From: Bos javanicus
Lineage: Eukaryota; Chordata; Mammalia; Artiodactyla; Bovidae
Direction: 5' to 3'
DNA length: 64,000 nucleotides
NCBI RefSeq assembly: GCF_032452875.1
Contig: NW_026893631.1
Span: 1-64,000, forward strand
This document shows, one piece after another, positions 37,424-49,000 of this stretch (positions are counted from its first letter, which is position 1; each line of letters opens with the position of its first letter). Below the pieces are notes generated by a model that was not told the DNA's origin, made no database searches, and saw only the letters and a program-made list of their open reading frames with translations. Made by a program: the position numbers and the translations under genes.

Positions 37424-38043
37424 GTCCCTGTTCGGTCGCCACCTGCCGGGGACCAGCCCCAACTGATCCAGGGTATTCGAAGGAGAGATGGCCTAGGCGA
37501 CTATTTATATGCTAATCAGAGATGTCAAGAATAATAGTATGAGGAGAGCTCAGTAGGAAAATTCGGTGGAGAAAAGAGACTGAGTAGCTTGGTTTACGCG
37601 GAAGACCAATCAAACTTCAAGACAAGAAGTTTGCACCACTTACGTAGGCCGCAGGCGCCCTCTCGAATAGCGAAAGGTGCCTCACCCTAGACACCTTCTC
37701 GAGTGGGTCTTAGCAGCCCAGGCATAATTAGTAAGCGTGGTGGGTTCCGCGCTCCAGATGGAGACTCAGCTGGAAGTTAAAGGGAAGAATGACAAGGAAC
37801 TTTATGAATTGGAGCTGTAAGTTAACTCTTTGACAGAGAGAGCGAGATGGTGGTGGGGGACAGCCCCCAGTGAAATCAGAGGTGAGAGCACAAAGCAATA
37901 CAGTAGGCAGACTCTGGTTTTTTTGGGGGAGATGCTCGAGAATATCCGGGTGGACTCCTGAGGCTCGATCCCGCATTTGCGTATGCCGAGCCTCCTTCCT
38001 CATGACCTTTGTCCAGAGTGGAATGCCTCCCCGGCTCCCGGCA
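37424..38043 (-). mobile_element. PBS+LTR insert, copy 28
   Basis: LTR 37444-38043 (600 bp), T/G tract T7G5. First copy in the array with CTCTGG instead of CTCCGG. Followed by a 791-bp satellite (38044-38834) with GTGCCTGATCAG. Confidence 0.92.
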
Positions 38044-38834
38044 CATGATCAGTGCATGCTCAGTCACGATATCAGTGCCTGCTCAGCCACGTGATCACTG
38101 ACGGCACAGTCACGTGATCAGCGCCTCTCAGTCACGTGATCACCGTATGATAAACACGTGATCAGTGAACGACCAGCCACGTGATCACTGCATGCGCGGT
38201 CAGGTGGTCAGTTCCTGATCAGCCACCTGATCAGTGCGTGCACAGTCCCCTGATCAGCGCCTGTCAGTCACTGATCACTGCCTGATAAACACGTGATCAG
38301 TGCCCGAACAGCCACGTCATCAGTGCATGCGCAGTCACGTGATCAGTGCATGATAGCCACGTGATCAGTGCGTGCACAGTCCCATGATCAGCGCCTGTCA
38401 GTCACTGATCATTGCCTGATAAACACGTGATCAGTGCATGATGAGCCATGTGATCAGTGCCTGATCAGCCACGTCATCAGTGCATGCGCAGTCACGTCAT
38501 CAGTGCATGATAGCCACGTGATCAGTGCATGCTCAGTCACGTGATCTGGACTTGATCAGCCACGTGATCAGTGCCTGCAGAGTCACGTGATCAGGGCCTG
38601 CTGAGCTGCGTGATTCCTGCCGGCTCATCTGCATGACAATTGCCATCTGAGCTGCGTGATTCCTGTCGGCTCATCTGCTTGACAATTGCCAGCTGAGCTG
38701 CGTGATTCCTGCCTGGTCACGTGCTTGATTATTGCCAGTTGAGCAGCATGATTCGTCACTGCTGAGCTCCATGCTTATTGCCTGCTGATTGCGTGGTTCG
38801 TGTCTGCTCAGCTCTTTGAGTATTGCCTCCTGAG

Positions 38835-39454
38835 GTCCCTGTTCGGTCGCCACCTGCCGGGGACCAGCCCCAACTGATCCAGGGTATTCGAAGGAGAGAT
38901 GGCCTAGGCGACTATTTATATGCTAATCAGAGATGTCAAGAATAATAGTATGAGGAGAGCTCAGTAGGAAAATTCGGTGGAGAAAAGAGACTGAGTAGCT
39001 TGGTTTACGCGGAAGACCAATCAAACTTCAAGACAAGAAGTTTGCACCACTTACGTAGGCCGCAGGCGCCCTCTCGAATAGCGAAAGGTGCCTCACCCTA
39101 GACACCTTCTCGAGTGGGTCTTAGCAGCCCAGGCATAATTAGTAAGCGTGGTGGGTTCCGCGCTCCAGATGGAGACTCAGCTGGAAGTTAAAGGGAAGAA
39201 TGACAAGGAACTTTATGAATTGGAGCTGTAAGTTAACTCTTTGACAGAGAGAGCGAGATGGTGGTGGGGGACAGCCCCCAGTGAAATCAGAGGTGAGAGC
39301 ACAAAGCAATACAGTAGGCAGACTCCGGTTTTTTGGGGGGAGATGCTCGAGAATATCCGGGTGGACTCCTGAGGCTCGATCCCGCATTTGCGTATGCCGA
39401 GCCTCCTTCCTCATGACCTTTGTCCAGAGTGGAATGCCTCCCCGGCTCCCGGCA
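38835..39454 (-). mobile_element. PBS+LTR insert, copy 29
   Basis: LTR 38855-39454 (600 bp), T/G tract T6G6, CTCCGG type. Flanked by CTCTGG-type units on both sides. Confidence 0.92.
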
Positions 39455-40042
39455 CACGATCAGTGCATGCTCAGCCACGTGATCACTGAAGGCACAGTCA
39501 CGTGATCAGCGCCTCTCAGTCACGTGATCACCGTATGATAAACACGTGATCAGTGAACGACCAGCCACGTGATCACTGCATGCGCAGTCAGGTGGTCAGT
39601 TCCTGATCAGCCACCTGATCAGTGCGTGCACAGTCCCCTGATCAGCGCCTGTCAGTCACTGATCACTGCCTGATAAACACGTGATCAGTGCCCGATCAGC
39701 CACGTCATCAGTGCATGATAGCCACGTGATCAGTGCATGCTCAGTCACGTGATCTGGACTTGATCAGCCACGTGATCAGTGCCTGCAGAGTCACGTGATC
39801 AGGGCCTGCTGAGCTGCGTGATTCCTGCCGGCTCATCTGCATGACAATTGCCATCTGAGCTGCGTGATTCCTGTCGGCTCATCTGCTTGACAATTGCCAG
39901 CTGAGCTGCGTGATTCCTGCCTGGTCACGTGCTTGATTATTGCCAGTTGAGCAGCATGATTCGTCACTGCTGAGCTCCATGCTTATTGCCTGCTGATTGC
40001 GTGGTTCGTGTCTGCTCAGCTCTTTGAGTATTGCCTCCTGAG
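39455..40042. repeat. Short-form satellite segment (588 bp), last in the left block
   Basis: Same deletion set as 35628-36215, here as a single short unit embedded among long ones. Starts CACGATCAG instead of CATGATCAG and has CTGAAGGCAC near 39486. Confidence 0.88.
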
Positions 40043-40662
40043 GTCCCTGTTCGGTCGCCACCTGCCGGGGACCAGCCCCAACTGATCCAGGGTATTCGAA
40101 GGAGAGATGGCCTAGGCGACTATTTATATGCTAATCAGAGATGTCAAGAATAATAGTATGAGGAGAGCTCAGTAGGAAAATTCGGTGGAGAAAAGAGACT
40201 GAGTAGCTTGGTTTACGCGGAAGACCAATCAAACTTCAAGACAAGAAGTTTGCACCACTTACGTAGGCCGCAGGCGCCCTCTCGAATAGCGAAAGGTGCC
40301 TCACCCTAGACACCTTCTCGAGTGGGTCTTAGCAGCCCAGGCATAATTAGTAAGCGTGGTGGGTTCCGCGCTCCAGATGGAGACTCAGCTGGAAGTTAAA
40401 GGGAAGAATGACAAGGAACTTTATGAATTGGAGCTGTAAGTTAACTCTTTGACAGAGAGAGCGAGATGGTGGTGGGGGACAGCCCCCAGTGAAATCAGAG
40501 GTGAGAGCACAAAGCAATACAGTAGGCAGACTCTGGTTTTTTTGGGGGAGATGCTCGAGAATATCCGGGTGGACTCCTGAGGCTCGATCCCGCATTTGCG
40601 TATGCCGAGCCTCCTTCCTCATGACCTTTGTCCAGAGTGGAATGCCTCCCCGGCTCCCGGCA
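40043..40662 (-). mobile_element. PBS+LTR insert, copy 30
   Basis: LTR 40063-40662 (600 bp), T/G tract T7G5, CTCTGG type. Followed by a 791-bp satellite (40663-41453). Confidence 0.92.
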
Positions 40663-41453
40663 CATGATCAGTGCATGCTCAGTCACGATATCAGTGCCTG
40701 CTCAGCCACGTGATCACTGACGGCACAGTCACGTGATCAGCGCCTCTCAGTCACGTGATCACCGTATGATAAACACGTGATCAGTGAACGACCAGCCACG
40801 TGATCACTGCATGCGCGGTCAGGTGGTCAGTTCCTGATCAGCCACCTGATCAGTGCGTGCACAGTCCCCTGATCAGCGCCTGTCAGTCACTGATCACTGC
40901 CTGATAAACACGTGATCAGTGCCCGAACAGCCACGTCATCAGTGCATGCGCAGTCACGTGATCAGTGCATGATAGCCACGTGATCAGTGCGTGCACAGTC
41001 CCATGATCAGCGCCTGTCAGTCACTGATCATTGCCTGATAAACACGTGATCAGTGCATGATGAGCCATGTGATCAGTGCCTGATCAGCCACGTCATCAGT
41101 GCATGCGCAGTCACGTCATCAGTGCATGATAGCCACGTGATCAGTGCATGCTCAGTCACGTGATCTGGACTTGATCAGCCACGTGATCAGTGCCTGCAGA
41201 GTCACGTGATCAGGGCCTGCTGAGCTGCGTGATTCCTGCCGGCTCATCTGCATGACAATTGCCAGCTGAGCTGCGTGATTCCTGTCGGCTCATCTGCTTG
41301 ACAATTGCCAGCTGAGCTGCGTGATTCCTGCCTGGTCACGTGCTTGATTATTGCCAGTTGAGCAGCATGATTCGTCACTGCTGAGCTCCATGCTTATTGC
41401 CTGCTGATTGCGTGGTTCGTGTCTGCTCAGCTCTTTGAGTATTGCCTCCTGAG

Positions 41454-42073
41454 GTCCCTGTTCGGTCGCCACCTGCCGGGGACCAGCCCCAACTGATCCA
41501 GGGTATTCGAAGGAGAGATGGCCTAGGCGACTATTTATATGCTAATCAGAGATGTCAAGAATAATAGTATGAGGAGAGCTCAGTAGGAAAATTCGGTGGA
41601 GAAAAGAGACTGAGTAGCTTGGTTTACGCGGAAGACCAATCAAACTTCAAGACAAGAAGTTTGCACCACTTACGTAGGCCGCAGGCGCCCTCTCGAATAG
41701 CGAAAGGTGCCTCACCCTAGACACCTTCTCGAGTGGGTCTTAGCAGCCCAGGCATAATTAGTAAGCGTGGTGGGTTCCGCGCTCCAGATGGAGACTCAGC
41801 TGGAAGTTAAAGGGAAGAATGACAAGGAACTTTATGAATTGGAGCTGTAAGTTAACTCTTTGACAGAGAGAGCGAGATGGTGGTGGGGGACAGCCCCCAG
41901 TGAAATCAGAGGTGAGAGCACAAAGCAATACAGTAGGCAGACTCTGGTTTTTTTGGGGGAGATGCTCGAGAATATCCGGGTGGACTCCTGAGGCTCGATC
42001 CCGCATTTGCGTATGCCGAGCCTCCTTCCTCATGACCTTTGTCCAGAGTGGAATGCCTCCCCGGCTCCCGGCA
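41454..42073 (-). mobile_element. PBS+LTR insert, copy 31
   Basis: LTR 41474-42073 (600 bp), T/G tract T7G5, CTCTGG type. Followed by a 791-bp satellite (42074-42864). Confidence 0.92.
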
Positions 42074-42864
42074 CATGATCAGTGCATGCTCAGTCACGAT
42101 ATCAGTGCCTGCTCAGCCACGTGATCACTGACGGCACAGTCACGTGATCAGCGCCTCTCAGTCACGTGATCACCGTATGATAAACACGTGATCAGTGAAC
42201 GACCAGCCACGTGATCACTGCATGCGCAGTCAGGTGGTCAGTTCCTGATCAGCCACCTGATCAGTGCGTGCACAGTCCCCTGATCAGCGCCTGTCAGTCA
42301 CTGATCACTGCCTGATAAACACGTGATCAGTGCCCGAACAGCCACGTCATCAGTGCATGCGCAGTCACGTGATCAGTGCATGATAGCCACGTGATCAGTG
42401 CGTGCACAGTCCCATGATCAGCGCCTGTCAGTCACTGATCATTGCCTGATAAACACGTGATCAGTGCATGATGAGCCATGTGATCAGTGCCTGATCAGCC
42501 ACGTCATCAGTGCATGCGCAGTCACGTCATCAGTGCATGATAGCCACGTGATCAGTGCATGCTCAGTCACGTGATCTGGACTTGATCAGCCACGTGATCA
42601 GTGCCTGCAGAGTCACGTGATCAGGGCCTGCTGAGCTGCGTGATTCCTGCCGGCTCATCTGCATGACAATTGCCAGCTGAGCTGCGTGATTCCTGTCGGC
42701 TCATCTGCTTGACAATTGCCAGCTGAGCTGCGTGATTCCTGCCTGGTCACGTGCTTGATTATTGCCAGTTGAGCAGCATGATTCGTCACTGCTGAGCTCC
42801 ATGCTTATTGCCTGCTGATTGCGTGGTTCGTGTCTGCTCAGCTCTTTGAGTATTGCCTCCTGAG

Positions 42865-43484
42865 GTCCCTGTTCGGTCGCCACCTGCCGGGGACCAGCCC
42901 CAACTGATCCAGGGTATTCGAAGGAGAGATGGCCTAGGCGACTATTTATATGCTAATCAGAGATGTCAAGAATAATAGTATGAGGAGAGCTCAGTAGGAA
43001 AATTCGGTGGAGAAAAGAGACTGAGTAGCTTGGTTTACGCGGAAGACCAATCAAACTTCAAGACAAGAAGTTTGCACCACTTACGTAGGCCGCAGGCGCC
43101 CTCTCGAATAGCGAAAGGTGCCTCACCCTAGACACCTTCTCGAGTGGGTCTTAGCAGCCCAGGCATAATTAGTAAGCGTGGTGGGTTCCGCGCTCCAGAT
43201 GGAGACTCAGCTGGAAGTTAAAGGGAAGAATGACAAGGAACTTTATGAATTGGAGCTGTAAGTTAACTCTTTGACAGAGAGAGCGAGATGGTGGTGGGGG
43301 ACAGCCCCCAGTGAAATCAGAGGTGAGAGCACAAAGCAATACAGTAGGCAGACTCTGGTTTTTTTGGGGGAGATGCTCGAGAATATCCGGGTGGACTCCT
43401 GAGGCTCGATCCCGCATTTGCGTATGCCGAGCCTCCTTCCTCATGACCTTTGTCCAGAGTGGAATGCCTCCCCGGCTCCCGGCA
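42865..43484 (-). mobile_element. PBS+LTR insert, copy 32
   Basis: LTR 42885-43484 (600 bp), T/G tract T7G5, CTCTGG type. Followed by satellite segment 43485-44251 (767 bp). Confidence 0.92.
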
Positions 43485-44251
43485 CATGATCAGTGCATGC
43501 TCAGTCACGATATCAGTGCCTGCTCAGCCACGTGATCACTGACGGCACAGTCACGTGATCAGCGCCTCTCAGTCACGTGATCACCGTATGATAAACACGT
43601 GATCAGTGAACGACCAGCCACGTGATCACTGCATGCGCGTCAGGTGGTCAGTTCCTGATCAGCCACCTGATCAGTGCGTGCACAGTCCCCTGATCAGCGC
43701 CTGTCAGTCACTGATCACTGCCTGATAAACACGTGATCAGTGCCCGAACAGCCACGTCATCAGTGCATGCGCAGTCACGTGATCAGTGCATGATAGCCAC
43801 GTGATCAGTGCGTGCACAGTCCCATGATCAGCGCCTGTCAGTCACTGATCATTGCCTGATAAACACGTGATCAGTGCATGATCAGCCACGTCATCAGTGC
43901 ATGCGCAGTCACGTCATCAGTGCATGATAGCCACGTGATCAGTGCATGCTCAGTCACGTGATCTGGACTTGATCAGCCACGTGATCAGTGCCTGCAGAGT
44001 CACGTGATCAGGGCCTGCTGAGCTGCGTGATTCCTGCCGGCTCATCTGCATGACAATTGCCAGCTGAGCTGCGTGATTCCTGTCGGCTCATCTGCTTGAC
44101 AATTGCCAGCTGAGCTGCGTGATTCCTGCCTGGTCACGTGCTTGATTATTGCCAGTTGAGCAGCATGATTCGTCACTGCTGAGCTCCATGCTTATTGCCT
44201 GCTGATTGCGTGGTTCGTGTCTGCTCAGCTCTTTGAGTATTGCCTCCTGAG
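43485..44251. repeat. Satellite segment lacking one 23-bp repeat (767 bp)
   Basis: Near 43880 the 23-bp repeat containing GATGAGCCATGTGATCAG is missing, so GTGCATGATCAGCC reads straight through. One further base is lost in GCGCGTCAGG near 43636. Confidence 0.88.
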
Positions 44252-44870
44252 GTCCCTGTTCGGTCGCCACCTGCCGGGGACCAGCCCCAACTGATCCAGG
44301 GTATTCGAAGGAGAGATGGCCTAGGCGACTATTTATATGCTAATCAGAGATGTCAAGAATAATAGTATGAGGAGAGCTCAGTAGGAAAATTCGGTGGAGA
44401 AAAGAGACTGAGTAGCTTGGTTTACGCGGAAGACCAATCAAACTTCAAGACAAGAAGTTTGCACCACTTACGTAGGCCGCAGGCGCCCTCTCGAATAGCG
44501 AAAGGTGCCTCACCCTAGACACCTTCTCGAGTGGGTCTTAGCAGCCCAGGCATAATTAGTAAGCGTGGTGGGTTCCGCGCTCCAGATGGAGACTCAGCTG
44601 GAAGTTAAAGGGAAGAATGACAAGGAACTTTATGAATTGGAGCTGTAAGTTAACTCTTTGACAGAGAGAGCGAGATGGTGGTGGGGGACAGCCCCCAGTG
44701 AAATCAGAGGTGAGAGCACAAAGCAATACAGTAGGCAGACTCTGGTTTTTTGGGGGAGATGCTCGAGAATATCCGGGTGGACTCCTGAGGCTCGATCCCG
44801 CATTTGCGTATGCCGAGCCTCCTTCCTCATGACCTTTGTCCAGAGTGGAATGCCTCCCCGGCTCCCGGCA
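44252..44870 (-). mobile_element. PBS+LTR insert, copy 33
   Basis: LTR 44272-44870 (599 bp), T/G tract T6G5, CTCTGG type. Followed by a 791-bp satellite (44871-45661). Confidence 0.92.
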
Positions 44871-45661
44871 CATGATCAGTGCATGCTCAGTCACGATATC
44901 AGTGCCTGCTCAGCCACGTGATCACTGACGGCACAGTCACGTGATCAGCGCCTCTCAGTCACGTGATCACCGTATGATAAACACGTGATCAGTGAACGAC
45001 CAGCCACGTGATCACTGCATGCGCAGTCAGGTGGTCAGTTCCTGATCAGCCACCTGATCAGTGCGTGCACAGTCCCCTGATCAGCGCCTGTCAGTCACTG
45101 ATCACTGCCTGATAAACACGTGATCAGTGCCCGAACAGCCACGTCATCAGTGCATGCGCAGTCACGTGATCAGTGCATGATAGCCACGTGATCAGTGCGT
45201 GCACAGTCCCATGATCAGCGCCTGTCAGTCACTGATCATTGCCTGATAAACACGTGATCAGTGCATGATGAGCCATGTGATCAGTGCCTGATCAGCCACG
45301 TCATCAGTGCATGCGCAGTCACGTCATCAGTGCATGATAGCCACGTGATCAGTGCATGCTCAGTCACGTGATCTGGACTTGATCAGCCACGTGATCAGTG
45401 CCTGCAGAGTCACGTGATCAGGGCCTGCTGAGCTGCGTGATTCCTGCCGGCTCATCTGCATGACAATTGCCAGCTGAGCTGCGTGATTCCTGTCGGCTCA
45501 TCTGCTTGACAATTGCCAGCTGAGCTGCGTGATTCCTGCCTGGTCACGTGCTTGATTATTGCCAGTTGAGCAGCATGATTCGTCACTGCTGAGCTCCATG
45601 CTTATTGCCTGCTGATTGCGTGGTTCGTGTCTGCTCAGCTCTTTGAGTATTGCCTCCTGAG

Positions 45662-46281
45662 GTCCCTGTTCGGTCGCCACCTGCCGGGGACCAGCCCCAA
45701 CTGATCCAGGGTATTCGAAGGAGAGATGGCCTAGGCGACTATTTATATGCTAATCAGAGATGTCAAGAATAATAGTATGAGGAGAGCTCAGTAGGAAAAT
45801 TCGGTGGAGAAAAGAGACTGAGTAGCTTGGTTTACGCGGAAGACCAATCAAACTTCAAGACAAGAAGTTTGCACCACTTACGTAGGCCGCAGGCGCCCTC
45901 TCGAATAGCGAAAGGTGCCTCACCCTAGACACCTTCTCGAGTGGGTCTTAGCAGCCCAGGCATAATTAGTAAGCGTGGTGGGTTCCGCGCTCCAGATGGA
46001 GACTCAGCTGGAAGTTAAAGGGAAGAATGACAAGGAACTTTATGAATTGGAGCTGTAAGTTAACTCTTTGACAGAGAGAGCGAGATGGTGGTGGGGGACA
46101 GCCCCCAGTGAAATCAGAGGTGAGAGCACAAAGCAATACAGTAGGCAGACTCTGGTTTTTTGGGGGGAGATGCTCGAGAATATCCGGGTGGACTCCTGAG
46201 GCTCGATCCCGCATTTGCGTATGCCGAGCCTCCTTCCTCATGACCTTTGTCCAGAGTGGAATGCCTCCCCGGCTCCCGGCA
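45662..46281 (-). mobile_element. PBS+LTR insert, copy 34
   Basis: LTR 45682-46281 (600 bp), T/G tract T6G6, CTCTGG type. Followed by a 791-bp satellite (46282-47072). Confidence 0.92.
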
Positions 46282-47072
46282 CATGATCAGTGCATGCTCA
46301 GTCACGATATCAGTGCCTGCTCAGCCACGTGATCACTGACGGCACAGTCACGTGATCAGCGCCTCTCAGTCACGTGATCACCGTATGATAAACACGTGAT
46401 CAGTGAACGACCAGCCACGTGATCACTGCATGCGCAGTCAGGTGGTCAGTTCCTGATCAGCCACCTGATCAGTGCGTGCACAGTCCCCTGATCAGCGCCT
46501 GTCAGTCACTGATCACTGCCTGATAAACACGTGATCAGTGCCCGAACAGCCACGTCATCAGTGCATGCGCAGTCACGTGATCAGTGCATGATAGCCACGT
46601 GATCAGTGCGTGCACAGTCCCATGATCAGCGCCTGTCAGTCACTGATCATTGCCTGATAAACACGTGATCAGTGCATGATGAGCCATGTGATCAGTGCCT
46701 GATCAGCCACGTCATCAGTGCATGCGCAGTCACGTCATCAGTGCATGATAGCCACGTGATCAGTGCATGCTCAGTCACGTGATCTGGACTTGATCAGCCA
46801 CGTGATCAGTGCCTGCAGAGTCACGTGATCAGGGCCTGCTGAGCTGCGTGATTCCTGCCGGCTCATCTGCATGACAATTGCCAGCTGAGCTGCGTGATTC
46901 CTGTCGGCTCATCTGCTTGACAATTGCCAGCTGAGCTGCGTGATTCCTGCCTGGTCACGTGCTTGATTATTGCCAGTTGAGCAGCATGATTCGTCACTGC
47001 TGAGCTCCATGCTTATTGCCTGCTGATTGCGTGGTTCGTGTCTGCTCAGCTCTTTGAGTATTGCCTCCTGAG

Positions 47073-47691
47073 GTCCCTGTTCGGTCGCCACCTGCCGGGG
47101 ACCAGCCCCAACTGATCCAGGGTATTCGAAGGAGAGATGGCCTAGGCGACTATTTATATGCTAATCAGAGATGTCAAGAATAATAGTATGAGGAGAGCTC
47201 AGTAGGAAAATTCGGTGGAGAAAAGAGACTGAGTAGCTTGGTTTACGCGGAGACCAATCAAACTTCAAGACAAGAAGTTTGCACCACTTACGTAGGCCGC
47301 AGGCGCCCTCTCGAATAGCGAAAGGTGCCTCACCCTAGACACCTTCTCGAGTGGGTCTTAGCAGCCCAGGCATAATTAGTAAGCGTGGTGGGTTCCGCGC
47401 TCCAGATGGAGACTCAGCTGGAAGTTAAAGGGAAGAATGACAAGGAACTTTATGAATTGGAGCTGTAAGTTAACTCTTTGACAGAGAGAGCGAGATGGTG
47501 GTGGGGGACAGCCCCCAGTGAAATCAGAGGTGAGAGCACAAAGCAATACAGTAGGCAGACTCTGGTTTTTTGGGGGGAGATGCTCGAGAATATCCGGGTG
47601 GACTCCTGAGGCTCGATCCCGCATTTGCGTATGCCGAGCCTCCTTCCTCATGACCTTTGTCCAGAGTGGAATGCCTCCCCGGCTCCCGGCA
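47073..47691 (-). mobile_element. PBS+LTR insert, copy 35 (last before the island)
   Basis: LTR 47093-47691 (599 bp), T/G tract T6G6, CTCTGG type. One A is missing in GCGGAGACC near 47247. The satellite that follows is not followed by another insert for almost 9 kb. Confidence 0.92.
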
Positions 47692-48050
47692 CATGATCAG
47701 TGCATGCACAGTCCCCTGATCAGCGCCGGTCAGTCACTGATCACTGCATGATAAACACGTGATCAGTGAATGACCAGCCACGTGATCACTGCATGCGCAG
47801 TCAGGTGGTCAGTTCCTGATCAGCCACCTGATCAGTGCACAGTCCCCTGATCAGCGCCTGTCAGTCACTGATCACTGCCTGATAAACACGTGATCAGTGC
47901 CCGAACAGCCACGTCATCAGTGCATGCGCAGTCACGTGATCAGTGCATGATAGCCACGTGATCAGTGCATGCACAGTCCCATGATCAGCGCCTGTCAGTC
48001 ACTGATCATTGCCTGATAAACACGTGATCAGTGCATGATGAGCCATGTGA
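47692..48050. repeat. Transition satellite: compound-unit type grading into plain 23-bp repeats
   Basis: Starts like the satellite part of a compound unit, including GATAAACACG and CAGTCCCCTGATCAGCG, but lacks the first roughly 90 bp and several compound-specific variants. After GATGAGCCATGTGATCAG near 48040 it becomes plain 23-bp repeats. The change of satellite type is therefore gradual and lies inside satellite sequence, not at an insert edge. Confidence 0.82.
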
Positions 48051-48758
48051 TCAGTGCATGATCAGCCACGTGATCAGTGCATGATCAGTCACGTGATCAG
48101 TGCATGATCAGCCACGTGATCAGTGCATGATCAGCCACGTGATCAGTGCATGATCAGCCACGTGATCAGTGCATGAGAGTCACGTGATCAGTGCATGATC
48201 AGTCACGTGATCATGCATGATCAGCCACGTGATCAGTGCATGATGAGCCACGTGATCAGTGCATGATCAGTCACGTGATCAGTGCATGATCAGTCACGTG
48301 ATCAGTGCATGATCATTTACGTGATCTGTGCATGATCAGTCACGTGACCAGTATATGGTAGCTACGTGATCATTCCATGACAGCCACGTGAGCAGTGCAT
48401 GATAGCCACGTGATGTGTGCATGATCAGTTACGTGAGCAGAGTATGATCAGCCACGTGATCAGTGCATGAGTGCCACGTGATCAGTGCATGATATGTCAC
48501 GTGACAGGTGTGTGATCAGCCACGTGAACAGTGCATGTTCAGCCACGTGATCAGTGCATGATAGCCACGTGATCAGTGCATGATCAGTTACGTGAGCAGT
48601 GTATGATCAGCCACGTGATCAGTGCATGGTCAGACACGTGAACAGTGTATGATCAGCCACGTGATCAGTGCATGATATCCAAGTGATCAGTGCATGATCA
48701 ATCACGTGATCAGTGTATGATCAGCCACGTGAACAGTGCATGCTCAGTCACGTGATCA

Positions 48759-49000
48759 GGGCCTGCTGAGCTGCGTGATTACTGTCTGCTCATCTGCTTG
48801 ACAATTGCCAGCTGAGCTGCACGATTCCTGCCTGTCATCTGCTTGACAATTGCCAGCTGTGCTGCGTAATTCCTGCCTGCTCAGCTGCTTGATTATTGCC
48901 AGCTGAGCAGCATGATTCCTCACACCTGAGTTCCATGATTATTGCCTGCTGACTGTTTGATTCGTGCCTACTCAGCTCTTTGTTTATTGCCTCCAGAGGC
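48759..49000. repeat. 46-bp repeat block 1 with empty insertion site
   Basis: Five 46-bp repeats related to the block that precedes every PBS+LTR insert. It ends CTCCAGAGGC and passes directly into ACATGATCAG. In compound units the same point reads CTCCTGAGG, then PBS+LTR, then CATGATCAG. This is the uninterrupted version of the insertion site. One 46-bp copy differs from block 2 by CACACCTGAG for CACAGCTGAG. Confidence 0.85.

Larger units (their letters stand above)
26136..40063. repeat. Heterogeneous sub-array mixing long and shortened units
   Basis: Insert-to-insert spacings run 1239, 1320, 1231, 1210, 1412, 1161, 1319, 1208, 1208, 1411 and 1208 bp. The LTR portion stays at 599-601 bp, so all size change lies in the satellite portion. 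Many units here carry GCCATCTGAG where the uniform block has GCCAGCTGAG, for example near 29716, 30926, 32337, 36026, 37231, 38644 and 39850. Confidence 0.88.
1..47691. repeat. Compound satellite array, left block (bovine 1.711a-like, 35 units)
   Basis: Tandem head-to-tail array of compound units. Each unit is a satellite segment (canonical length 791 bp, built from 23-bp and 46-bp repeats) followed by a PBS+LTR insert of about 620 bp. Insert-to-insert spacing is 1411 or 1412 bp for most units. Exceptions are 1557 bp early on, 1389 bp near 15-16 kb, and 1161-1320 bp between 26 and 40 kb. All units share one orientation. Neighbouring units differ by only a handful of bases, as expected for a recently homogenised satellite. 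The assignment to the bovine 1.711a satellite rests on unit length, the 23-bp prototype and the presence of an insert, as I remember that family. No gene lies anywhere in the block. Confidence 0.9.
40063..47691. repeat. Sub-array of long units with CTCTGG variant
   Basis: Long units (1387-1411 bp spacing) whose LTRs share CTCTGG instead of CTCCGG just before the T tract (copies 30-35). Most of their satellite segments read GTGCCTGATCAG where the uniform block reads GTGCCCGATCAG. LTR copy 28, at 37.4 kb, belongs to the same lineage; the short unit at copy 29 does not. Confidence 0.85.
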
